From positions 1 to 11,078 of the forward strand of contig CBDUZS010000076.1 in NCBI GenBank assembly GCA_965371785.1: a DNA stretch of 11,078 bases, in the 5' to 3' direction. Position 1 is the first letter of the stretch, and each line of letters starts with the position of its first letter. Below, piece after piece: positions 1 through 6,294 of this stretch. The notes under the pieces were generated by a model. That model made no database searches, was not told where the DNA came from, and worked only from the letters and a program-made list of their open reading frames with translations. Origin of the DNA: CBDUZS01 sp965371785. Its GTDB lineage: Bacteria > Fermentibacterota > Fermentibacteria > Fermentibacterales > JCC-6. Both the position numbers and the translations under genes were made by a program.

Positions 1-1
1 C

Positions 2-1090
2 CTCAGGCTTCTCGGAAAGCCGGACAGGCTCCTCTCAGCGGTGCTCTTCGGCAATACACTTGTAAACGTCGCCGCATCAGCGGTTGCCACCGTCATGATC
101 GCCGAGATCCTTCCCGGCTCGCTGGGTCTGGGACTAGCAGTACTTCTGATGACATTCCTTCTACTCGTCTTCGGCGAGATATCTCCCAAGACTTATGCAA
201 TTGCAAATGCGGAAGCGTGGGTGAAGAGCACATCGGGAGTCATGCGTGTCTTCATGACACTGTGCTCTCCCGTCACAGCAGTCCTGTCCGGTGTCACAAG
301 GATTGCAGCCAGGGCTGCCGGTGTCACAGATCGCGGTGAAGAACTTTCCTCTGAAGAAATACTCTCGCTGATGGAACTCGGTCAGACCGAGGGTGTTCTC
401 GGCTCGGAAGCAAAGATAACCGTGGCATTCCTCACTCTCAACGAGAGACAGTGTGATCAGGCCATGGTGTCCAGATCCAGCACTACGGTGCTCCGGAAAT
501 CCTGGAGCAGGGAGAAAATGCTTTCCGTTGTCCGATCGACGGAGTACACCAGGTATCCTCTCGTAGGTGGGCCAAGGGAAGAGGTTCTCGGTTTCATCGA
601 TGCCAGGGAGTTTCTCACCGATGAAGAGCAGCTGCAGATCCATGACATTCCCGTTCTCCCGGAGACCGCCCCCCTGGGTGACGTGCTCGAAGAGCTGCGG
701 AGCTCGGGATCCAGCATTGGTGCCGTTTTCGATGAATACGGTGACTGGACGGGCATGATCACTGTAGATGACATCCTCGAGGCCGTTATCTTCCACCACC
801 TGACGGATCAGTCGAGTCTTCCACCGGGAGTCGTTCGCAGGGCTGGGGGGTTCGATATACCCGCAACGATCAGAGTGGAGCATCTGTCCGAGCTGGTTGG
901 CGACAACCTGTATTCCGAGTATGCCGAGACAGCAGGTGGGCTGCTCGAAGAGATCACCGGCAGAATCCCATCGGTTGGGGAATGGGTCGATCTGGCCCGA
1001 TTCAGGATACAGGTGCTCGAAGCGGAGGGGCCCAGGCTGGAGAAACTTCACATCGTAAGGCGCTGCGAGGAGGAAGAACCATGCTGCTGA
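2..1090 (+). CDS. CNNM/CorC-family membrane protein with CBS pair and CorC_HlyC domain (5' end outside window)
   Basis: The open frame is already running at the left edge, so the N-terminus is missing; 362 residues are visible. A GTG at 41 is internal, because the codons before it (LRLLGKPDRLLSA) match the DUF21 segment that normally precedes 'GNTLVN'. Residues 1-107 form the rest of a DUF21 transmembrane domain, with the family FGExxPK motif at about 57-63. A cytoplasmic CBS pair follows at about 150-265, its second unit ending in DEYGDWTGMITVDDI. The CorC_HlyC domain follows at about 280-355. The family is linked to magnesium or cobalt efflux and metal homeostasis; the substrate here is not readable. 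The usual 'MTPR' at the CBS entry is replaced by MVSR. The last codons (EEEEPCC) contain the ribosome binding site of the next gene, and the two genes overlap by 10 bases. The family call is firm; the transported ion is inference. Confidence 0.9.
   Translation, partial: LRLLGKPDRLLSAVLFGNTLVNVAASAVATVMIAEILPGSLGLGLAVLLMTFLLLVFGEISPKTYAIANAEAWVKSTSGVMRVFMTLCSPVTAVLSGVTRIAARAAGVTDRGEELSSEEILSLMELGQTEGVLGSEAKITVAFLTLNERQCDQAMVSRSSTTVLRKSWSREKMLSVVRSTEYTRYPLVGGPREEVLGFIDAREFLTDEEQLQIHDIPVLPETAPLGDVLEELRSSGSSIGAVFDEYGDWTGMITVDDILEAVIFHHLTDQSSLPPGVVRRAGGFDIPATIRVEHLSELVGDNLYSEYAETAGGLLEEITGRIPSVGEWVDLARFRIQVLEAEGPRLEKLHIVRRCEEEEPCC
1067..1076 (+). promoter_or_regulatory. Ribosome binding site fixing the start of the second CNNM-like gene
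   Basis: A strong purine-rich Shine-Dalgarno sequence, GAGGAGGAAG, lies four bases before the ATG at 1081. It supports that start over the in-frame upstream extension to 982, which would add residues with no hydrophobic or DUF21 character. Confidence 0.8.
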
Positions 1091-2010
1091 TGGCTGGAAT
1101 CCTGTTCGCTGCTCTGGTGCTCAACGCGGTCTGCAGCGGAACGGAGACAGCCTTTTCATCCGCCGGTAGAATCCGGGCCTGGTCAGGCAAGCGCGATGGC
1201 CGCACCTGGGCGGGTCTGGTGGTCAGGCTGCTCGAATCGCCGGAGCTCTTCCTCACGACTACCCTTGTGGGTACGAATGTCGGAATGGTCCTTGCATCCG
1301 CAATCTCGATATCGATCACGCGAACCATCCACGTTCCCTGGCCTGAATACGTGACGGTAGTACTGACTTCTCTGATCATCCTCGTCTTCGCTGAGGTCAT
1401 TCCAAAACAGCTCTTCTTCCTCAGCAGAGACCGAATCGTTTACCCTCTTGCGCCCCTGGTGCAAGTACTGCGTTTTCTATTCTTTCCGCTGATTTTCCTT
1501 GCCGGATTCCTCTCGAGGCTCATCGTCGGGAAGAGAGGATCTTCAAGGTTCATCGAGAGCAGGGAGGAGGTGAAGAGCTTCCTGATCTCGGCTGGGAACA
1601 TCGCCGGGCTGAGAGCGAGCCGGATACTGGACCTCGCATCGGCAACGGCAGAACTCTACATGGAAGATCCCAATTCGATTCCATCCGTGAGACTGGGTAC
1701 TGAACGAGGAAAAGTCCTGTCCGAGGTCCTTCGAACCGGTTCCGAATTCCTTCTCGTATGGGAAGCGGATGGAGAAACCCTTCTTGGATACATCAGGAGT
1801 TCCGAACTCGTCAGACACACCGGCTCCTGGAATCTCTCCAGCATGACGGAGGGGCTGCCCTACTTCGAGCTGACAGCCGCCCCAGGGAGAATCATCTTCG
1901 AACTCAGAAGGGTTAAAGCACCGGCAGGGGTTGTTCTCGGACCCACCGGACAACCGGAAGGAATCGTCACGATAGACAGGGTGCTCGACTGCATTCTGGG
2001 GTACGAATAG
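1081..2010 (+). CDS. Second CNNM/CorC-like membrane protein, DUF21 plus degenerate CBS, no CorC_HlyC domain
   Basis: A 309-residue paralogue of the preceding gene. The ATG at 1081 gives a typical DUF21 N-terminus: a first membrane helix, then CSGTETAFSS at 18-27 (family pattern SGxExA). Further hydrophobic segments lie at about 57-80, 90-106 and 122-148, with FAEVIPK at 103-109. Residues 195-305 form a weak CBS-like pair; the second half ends GIVTIDRVLDCIL, the usual CBS closing helix. The protein stops there, so the C-terminal CorC_HlyC domain present in its neighbour is absent. A regulatory or heterodimer partner of the first CNNM protein is a plausible inference. It overlaps the upstream gene by 10 bases, and its TAG stop overlaps the next GTG start by one base, so it is almost certainly co-translated. 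Confidence 0.85.
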   Translation: MLLMAGILFAALVLNAVCSGTETAFSSAGRIRAWSGKRDGRTWAGLVVRLLESPELFLTTTLVGTNVGMVLASAISISITRTIHVPWPEYVTVVLTSLIILVFAEVIPKQLFFLSRDRIVYPLAPLVQVLRFLFFPLIFLAGFLSRLIVGKRGSSRFIESREEVKSFLISAGNIAGLRASRILDLASATAELYMEDPNSIPSVRLGTERGKVLSEVLRTGSEFLLVWEADGETLLGYIRSSELVRHTGSWNLSSMTEGLPYFELTAAPGRIIFELRRVKAPAGVVLGPTGQPEGIVTIDRVLDCILGYE

Positions 2011-4040
2011 TGACGAATGGACCGCAGAACAGGATGAATCCTGAAGGGATGCCGATACCTGGTTCCCTGTGGCTGGGCAGGTCCCAGCCGCCGTTCCCCA
2101 TCGAGAAACTTGTGGAGGAAATCCCCGGTGAAGGTCAATCCCTTCCTTCCGTTGTGTTCATCGATGGAAGCACACAGGATCCGCATTCGATTGCAGAGGG
2201 AGTCACGGACTGGCTCGGCTCGTCCGGCACTCCCTGGATCGTCGTTACGGATGGGATCGGAGCGGTCGAATGGCTCGAGCGTGGCGCCTGGAGTGTTATT
2301 TCACCCGATGCTGCTCCTGGGGTAGCTGCAGCCCTGCAGTCAAGGCTCCGCAAGATCATGTCCGAGGCTGGTTCGGCGAATCCGCTGACAGGTCTTCCGG
2401 GTAACCAGATTGTAAGGAGAGTACTGGAAGGGCACGTTCTGAACGGCGAGGACTATGCAGCCTACATCGATATTACAGGCTTCAAGCCGTTCAATGACTA
2501 CTACGGGTTCGCAAGGGGAGATGCTGTCCTTCGATGTCTTGCCGAACTTCTCGAGCAATCACTGAGCGGGTACTTCGTCGGGCATATCGGAGGTGACGAC
2601 TTCGTCTGCGCCGGCAGAGGGAAGCCGTTCATCGAAGCACTGGAAACGGTCGCGCCCAGGTTTTCTGCAAAGGCCAGGGGATTCTACAACGAGACCGACA
2701 GAGCGGCGGGGGGAATAGAAGCCCTGGACAGGCATGGCGAGTTCCGGTTCTACCCACTTCTGGACATCACCGTATCGATTGTATCCGCTTCGGAGGAATG
2801 TGATTCAGTAGAAGAACTTGCAGAAATAGCTTCCCGGAAGAAGAAAGCACAGAGAGGGGAGCTGACTGCGCCCGTTCCTTCCCGGTTCATAGCGAGCGGA
2901 AAAGGAATTGCAGACGGCAACAGCTTCCTCGACTGGTTCAGGGCTCTTCCGCGAGACAAGCGAAGTGAGACACGGGACGGTAAAGCACTGCTCGAAGCAT
3001 CGGGGATTGCAGGCGATCGGAACATGACAGCCTGTCTTGCCGATGTCGTCGGCGGGAGAATGGCGCCCGCGCTCAGGAAGAGTGCCGCACTCTCTCTAGG
3101 CCTGATGGATGGGACCTGTGCTTCGAAGGCTCTCGAAGAAGCCCTGAAGGACGTGAGTCCCCACGTACGGACCAGAGCAGTGGAAGCGCTGGCCCGTATC
3201 GGGAGCAGTTCCGCAGGACAACTGGTTGCCGGAATGGTCACGGACGGAAATACCTGGGTCCGCAGGGCTGCCCTGAAGGGAATTGGTGCGACCGGATGGA
3301 GTCAGGGGCTTGAAACGCTATGCAGGGCACTTGAATCGGACTGGCTGCCAGGGCGTGATGAACGGGATACTACGATGGAGAGGAAGGCCGCACTCAGAGG
3401 AATCGTCCTGATGGGTGATCCCTTGGCTGCCCCCTTTCTGGCAGACCTCTACTGCCGCAAGAGCTTCAAGCCCAGGGCCGAACTGCTGGAAGCTATCTAC
3501 TCGACTGGAACTGAATTAGCGGGGAAAGCAGCACTGGAGTGTGTATCGGAAGGCTGTTCATGGGGAATCTCACGGCTCGACAGCCTTCAAATGAACAATA
3601 TCTCGGCAGGTATGCTTCGCAGCCTGGAATCGGCTGCGGCATCGTCTCTCGAATCGAGCCGCGGAAGGGAGAAAGCACTCCTCGAGCTCCTGGGGCGATT
3701 CCCCCTGCCGCTGACTCAGAGAACACGCTCGGTGCTGAAGTCCCTGATAGGGGACGCAAAAGATTTCGGTGCCCTTCTGGAGACTCTCCTGAGGTCTGGT
3801 GACGTGCCCGATAATTCCTCGGTAAGCAGAGCCATCAGAAGGGTGAGCCGTGACTCCTTGCCAAGAAACGTACTGATAGATCTGGTTCGATGGGCGTCTA
3901 GAGGAAGGGGTGTAAGACCTGGTCTGCTCCTCCCTTTTCTGAGAAACAGTTCAAAGGAGGTCAGTACCGCAGCAGCAAGGGCTGTGCTGATTCTGTCGAA
4001 GAGATGGGTATCCCCTGACTTTGACCGGGTTGGGAGTTAA
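2010..4040 (+). CDS. Pseudo-receiver / GGDEF / HEAT-repeat protein
   Basis: 676 residues from the GTG at 2010, which overlaps the previous stop by one base; ATG 2034 is an alternative start. Residues 47-118 resemble a receiver fold without a convincing phosphorylation set. A GGDEF domain spans about 122-285: NPLTGLPGN at 124-132, DITGFKPFND at 154-163, the FARGD base-recognition segment at 167-171 and GGDDF at 194-198. The first metal-binding Asp (154) and the GG-acid-acid-F loop are kept, so diguanylate cyclase activity is possible. No RxxD inhibitory site is seen five residues upstream. Residues 335-475 hold PBS-lyase-type HEAT repeats (for example SPHVRTRAVEALARIG at 383-398), and more helical repeats run to the end, one clear at 639-664. 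There are no membrane segments, so it is a cytoplasmic signalling protein. The GGDEF and HEAT assignments are strong; activity and partners are unknown. Confidence 0.85.
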   Translation: MTNGPQNRMNPEGMPIPGSLWLGRSQPPFPIEKLVEEIPGEGQSLPSVVFIDGSTQDPHSIAEGVTDWLGSSGTPWIVVTDGIGAVEWLERGAWSVISPDAAPGVAAALQSRLRKIMSEAGSANPLTGLPGNQIVRRVLEGHVLNGEDYAAYIDITGFKPFNDYYGFARGDAVLRCLAELLEQSLSGYFVGHIGGDDFVCAGRGKPFIEALETVAPRFSAKARGFYNETDRAAGGIEALDRHGEFRFYPLLDITVSIVSASEECDSVEELAEIASRKKKAQRGELTAPVPSRFIASGKGIADGNSFLDWFRALPRDKRSETRDGKALLEASGIAGDRNMTACLADVVGGRMAPALRKSAALSLGLMDGTCASKALEEALKDVSPHVRTRAVEALARIGSSSAGQLVAGMVTDGNTWVRRAALKGIGATGWSQGLETLCRALESDWLPGRDERDTTMERKAALRGIVLMGDPLAAPFLADLYCRKSFKPRAELLEAIYSTGTELAGKAALECVSEGCSWGISRLDSLQMNNISAGMLRSLESAAASSLESSRGREKALLELLGRFPLPLTQRTRSVLKSLIGDAKDFGALLETLLRSGDVPDNSSVSRAIRRVSRDSLPRNVLIDLVRWASRGRGVRPGLLLPFLRNSSKEVSTAAARAVLILSKRWVSPDFDRVGS

Positions 4041-4051
4041 AGCAATATATT
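4021..4051 (+). promoter_or_regulatory. Candidate promoter for the PAS/receiver gene
   Basis: TTGACC at 4021-4026 and TATATT at 4046-4051 are separated by 19 bases, longer than the ideal 17. The site begins inside the last codons of the preceding gene. It would let the PAS/receiver gene be expressed separately from the upstream operon. The evidence is a weak consensus match only. Confidence 0.3.
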
Positions 4052-4091
4052 GTGTGCATTGCGACAGCTGAAGCAGCCCTCGGTCGAACGT

Positions 4092-4096
4092 GGAGA
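4092..4096 (+). promoter_or_regulatory. Ribosome binding site selecting GTG 4102
   Basis: GGAGA lies five bases before the GTG at 4102. The alternative in-frame GTG at 4090 has no purine-rich sequence before it. The chosen start begins GTGACGAATG, the same ten bases that begin the preceding gene at 2010. Confidence 0.6.
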
Positions 4097-4101
4097 CCAA
4101 C

Positions 4102-5274
4102 GTGACGAATGAGAAACTGAAGGAAATACTCGATAGCCTCAGAGTCAGCGATAACCCTTCACTCCTTGCTTTCCTGCCTGACGAGGAAAACCAGAACACC
4201 TTGCTGCGTAATCTTCCGGCTGCGGTCTTGATAAGGGATTGTGTCGACGCGATTATCCTCGAAGCAAATGATTACGCTCTCAGGTTGTTCGGCACCGAAA
4301 GACGGCTCCTCGTGGGAAGCAGTCTCTCCGACCTCGGCCTGTCGATCCATTTCTTCGATGCACCCTCGTCTTCATCCGCTTCCGGCAATCCAAGGAAGGC
4401 GCGAATAACTGATTCACAGGGAGTTGAGGTTTCATGTTTCGTCTTCAGCAGGAAGATTGAGATAAGCGGGAAACAGGCCGATCTCTTCATTATCCTCGAC
4501 CGCACGATGCTTGGCAGCGGTGAAGACAGCTCACAGGCTTCACGTTACAGCATAATGAAGAGGTGTCTGGGTGTGCTGAGCCAGGGCTATATCATGGCCG
4601 AAATCGCAGGCAGCTCCGTTGAACAGGACCTTATCGTAATAGAGGTATCTGACAAACTGCCGGCAAAGCTGAGAACCCCAGTCAGAGCCGGGGAATCGAT
4701 TACGAATATTTTCTCCCCGTATGAAGCGGCACGAATAATCGAGACCGCCATTTCATCGTCCGATTCGGGAGAGCTTCGGACATGCGAAGTGGAAACCGTA
4801 GGCAGGATCGAGATATTCCCCGGATCGTCATCTCTGGTTCTCCTCAGCTTCGCAGTCGAGCATGTCCTCACGGATACCGATCAGATAGTCGTCACTGAAG
4901 AAAGCCCGCCGAGCTCTGCAGAGGTAAAAACCGTTCTGTTCCTATCTTCGGACACGCAGGATCTTGATTCGGGCAGTGACATGCTCAGAATGCTCGGTTT
5001 TACCGTCGCTACACACTCTTCCCCGGGCCAGGCGCTCAAGGATTATACGCAGTCACCAGATCGATTCCTGTTCCTGATGGCAGATATCGAAACGATACAA
5101 ACCGAAATGAAGGAGCTCATCAAGGAGCTTCATACTGCAGGGAAGCACATGATCATCGCGTGCAACACCGAAATCCATGACCCCGAGGACATCCCTCCCG
5201 GCTTCAAACTGGTGTACGTGCGAAAGCCATACGGCATCAACGATATCGCCTCAGCCGTCTCGGAAGTGTTCTGA
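4102..5274 (+). CDS. PAS-like / receiver-domain signalling protein without a kinase domain
   Basis: 390 residues from GTG 4102. Residues 33-133 look like a PAS domain (LRNLPAAVLIRDCVDAIILEAN at the entry, split here as LRNLPAAVLI and RDCVDAIILEAN). Residues 150-252 are a second, weaker PAS-like unit. A receiver fold occupies about 276-390: first strand KTVLFLSSD with acidic D284, candidate phosphoacceptor D328 in LFLMAD, and the conserved Lys-Pro at 375-376 in VYVRKPYG. The usual second acidic residue of the first loop and the Thr/Ser after strand 4 are not clear, so phosphorylation is uncertain. No histidine kinase, GGDEF or DNA-binding domain is present, so it may be a sensory adaptor. It lies 61 bases after the GGDEF-HEAT gene, pointing the same way. 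Its 3' end is duplicated as a broken fragment near 6123-6215. Confidence 0.75.
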   Translation: MTNEKLKEILDSLRVSDNPSLLAFLPDEENQNTLLRNLPAAVLIRDCVDAIILEANDYALRLFGTERRLLVGSSLSDLGLSIHFFDAPSSSSASGNPRKARITDSQGVEVSCFVFSRKIEISGKQADLFIILDRTMLGSGEDSSQASRYSIMKRCLGVLSQGYIMAEIAGSSVEQDLIVIEVSDKLPAKLRTPVRAGESITNIFSPYEAARIIETAISSSDSGELRTCEVETVGRIEIFPGSSSLVLLSFAVEHVLTDTDQIVVTEESPPSSAEVKTVLFLSSDTQDLDSGSDMLRMLGFTVATHSSPGQALKDYTQSPDRFLFLMADIETIQTEMKELIKELHTAGKHMIIACNTEIHDPEDIPPGFKLVYVRKPYGINDIASAVSEVF

Positions 5275-5348
5275 GCGGGACTATTTCTCGCTGCCCGTTG
5301 ATCAGGTCTCACGTATTCACTTGACAGTTCATCCGGGATCACAAAGAA

Positions 5349-5375
5349 AAGGCTGCCGTTTCTGTCGGCAGCCTT
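5349..5375 (-). terminator. Intrinsic terminator of the DNRLRE-like gene, possibly bidirectional
   Basis: A perfect 10-base-pair stem (AAGGCTGCCG with CGGCAGCCTT) has a 7-base loop. Read on the minus strand it is followed by TTTTCTTTG, a U-rich tail, and lies 17 bases past the stop of the minus-strand gene. On the plus strand the following TCTCTAATC is a poor tail, so termination of the PAS/receiver transcript here is only possible. Confidence 0.85.
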
Positions 5376-5392
5376 CTCTAATCCGATAAGTA

Positions 5393-6028
5393 TTACTCCA
5401 TTACCTTCAGGTTACCCCAGGTGGAAGTTTCCAGGGAGGACGGGATCGTATAGGTAACCACCAGTCTGGGGCGATATGAGCTTGCCGACACTCTCGATGA
5501 GTAGTAGATGGCATCGTTCGGAGCGCTGGTGTTCTGGCTTCCGCAATGAAGACCGTAATTCTCAGTCACTCCGGTGAACCAGTCGCTGACAAAGTCGGTG
5601 ACATCTACGATATGCCAGGAATTCGCTCCAGGCCAGGTGGGAAGTATGATCCCTCCATCCTCGGTGTAAGCCGGCATATTATTGTAGCAAACAGTTGTTT
5701 CGCTCCAGTTCTCGATGAGGCGGTAGTAGACCATCTGACCGGAACCGCCGCCACTCCTCTGACAACAGAAAATGCGGAACTCGGCGCTGTCGATTGTCGA
5801 GCCGGCTGGAATACTGCTCAGATCCCATTCGATGAAGGATTTGTGGTAGCAGACGGTGATACGCCCCTGGGCGAGATACTGGTTACCAGCGAATGGATTT
5901 GTTGTTCCAGGCATGCAATCACAGACGAAAGCGTCCTTGCAGGGCTCCAGTACAACCTCATCCGCTGAAACCAGTGATACGGGCATGAGAATCAGCAATA
6001 ATGTTGTTAGAAAGCAGGTTCTCGTCAT
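5393..6028 (-). CDS. Secreted Cys-rich DNRLRE/CBM96-like protein with STWG tail
   Basis: 211 residues. A Sec signal peptide covers about 1-22 (positively charged start, hydrophobic LLLILMPVSLV, likely cut after VSA). The mature part resembles the DNRLRE/CBM96-type beta-sandwich: the early DAFVCD segment, FIEWDLSSIPAGSTIDSAEF at 65-84, ENWSETTVCYNNMP at 106-119, WHIVDVTDFVSDW at 138-150 and the closing YRPRLVVTYT at 185-194. These domains are found in secreted and surface proteins and may bind polysaccharide; no catalytic residues are seen. The mature part carries eight cysteines (30, 36, 38, 60, 88, 89, 114, 162), enough for four disulfides. It ends TSTWGNLKVME, a tail shared with the small secreted protein at 10372. 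ATG 6028 has a GGAAAGGAA ribosome binding site at 6036-6044. It is a single-gene unit with its own promoter and terminator. Confidence 0.8.
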   Translation of the reverse strand: MTRTCFLTTLLLILMPVSLVSADEVVLEPCKDAFVCDCMPGTTNPFAGNQYLAQGRITVCYHKSFIEWDLSSIPAGSTIDSAEFRIFCCQRSGGGSGQMVYYRLIENWSETTVCYNNMPAYTEDGGIILPTWPGANSWHIVDVTDFVSDWFTGVTENYGLHCGSQNTSAPNDAIYYSSRVSASSYRPRLVVTYTIPSSLETSTWGNLKVME

Positions 6029-6073
6029 TACGGATTTCCTTTCCAGTTGGTTGCCCGAAACTTGTCAGAAGTT

Positions 6074-6102
6074 ATAATAGACCGGTCGTCTACTTATGTC
6101 AA
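6074..6102 (-). promoter_or_regulatory. Near-consensus sigma-70-type promoter
   Basis: On the minus strand TTGACA (6097-6102) and TATTAT (6074-6079) are exactly 17 bases apart. Transcription would start near 6067, leaving a leader of about 40 bases before the ATG at 6028. It is the best promoter in the window and implies strong, housekeeping-type expression of the DNRLRE-like gene. Confidence 0.8.
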
Positions 6103-6115
6103 GCTCACTTATAGA

Positions 6116-6215
6116 AGCAATTACCCGAAGGACATCCCCTCCGGCTTCAAACTTGAGTACATGCGAAGTAACACGTATGAATGACATCATTGCCGCAGTT
6201 CGGAAGCGCTCTTAG
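6116..6215 (+). pseudogene. Frameshifted remnant of a receiver-domain C-terminus
   Basis: From 6128 one frame reads KDIPSGFKLEYMRS, matching EDIPPGFKLVYVRK of the PAS/receiver gene (residues 362-375). The frame then runs into TGA at 6182. A second frame from 6177 reads MNDIIAAVRKRS and stops at TAG 6213-6215, matching INDIASAVSEVF at that gene's end. The spacing between the two matches is two bases shorter than in the intact gene, so a small deletion broke the frame. By eye about 39 of the first 44 aligned bases agree with 5182-5225. Nothing upstream of about 6120 resembles the rest of a receiver, so only the last 30 or so codons survive. It is either a partial duplicate of the upstream gene or the relic of a second tandem paralogue. 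Confidence 0.75.
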
Positions 6216-6243
6216 CAAGATGTTTGAATACACCGAAGAAGAA

Positions 6244-6276
6244 AGATGGCTGCACCCTTGCAGGATACAGCCATCT
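6244..6276 (-). terminator. Intrinsic terminator of the HEFEH metallopeptidase gene
   Basis: A 9-base-pair stem (AGATGGCTG with CAGCCATCT) with a 15-base loop begins 18 bases past the stop at 6295. On the minus strand the tail is TTTCTTCTTC. The layout matches the terminator of the DNRLRE-like gene, though the loop is long and the U-tract is interrupted. Confidence 0.7.
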
Positions 6277-6294
6277 ACTCACCCCGTGGGAATC

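Noticed and set aside
161..1051. 296-codon open frame on the minus strand
   Set aside because: It is antisense to the CNNM/CorC gene, which has clear family motifs throughout.
5349..5375. Strong plus-strand terminator for the PAS/receiver gene
   Set aside because: The stem is good but the plus-strand tail is not T-rich, so I assign it mainly to the minus strand.
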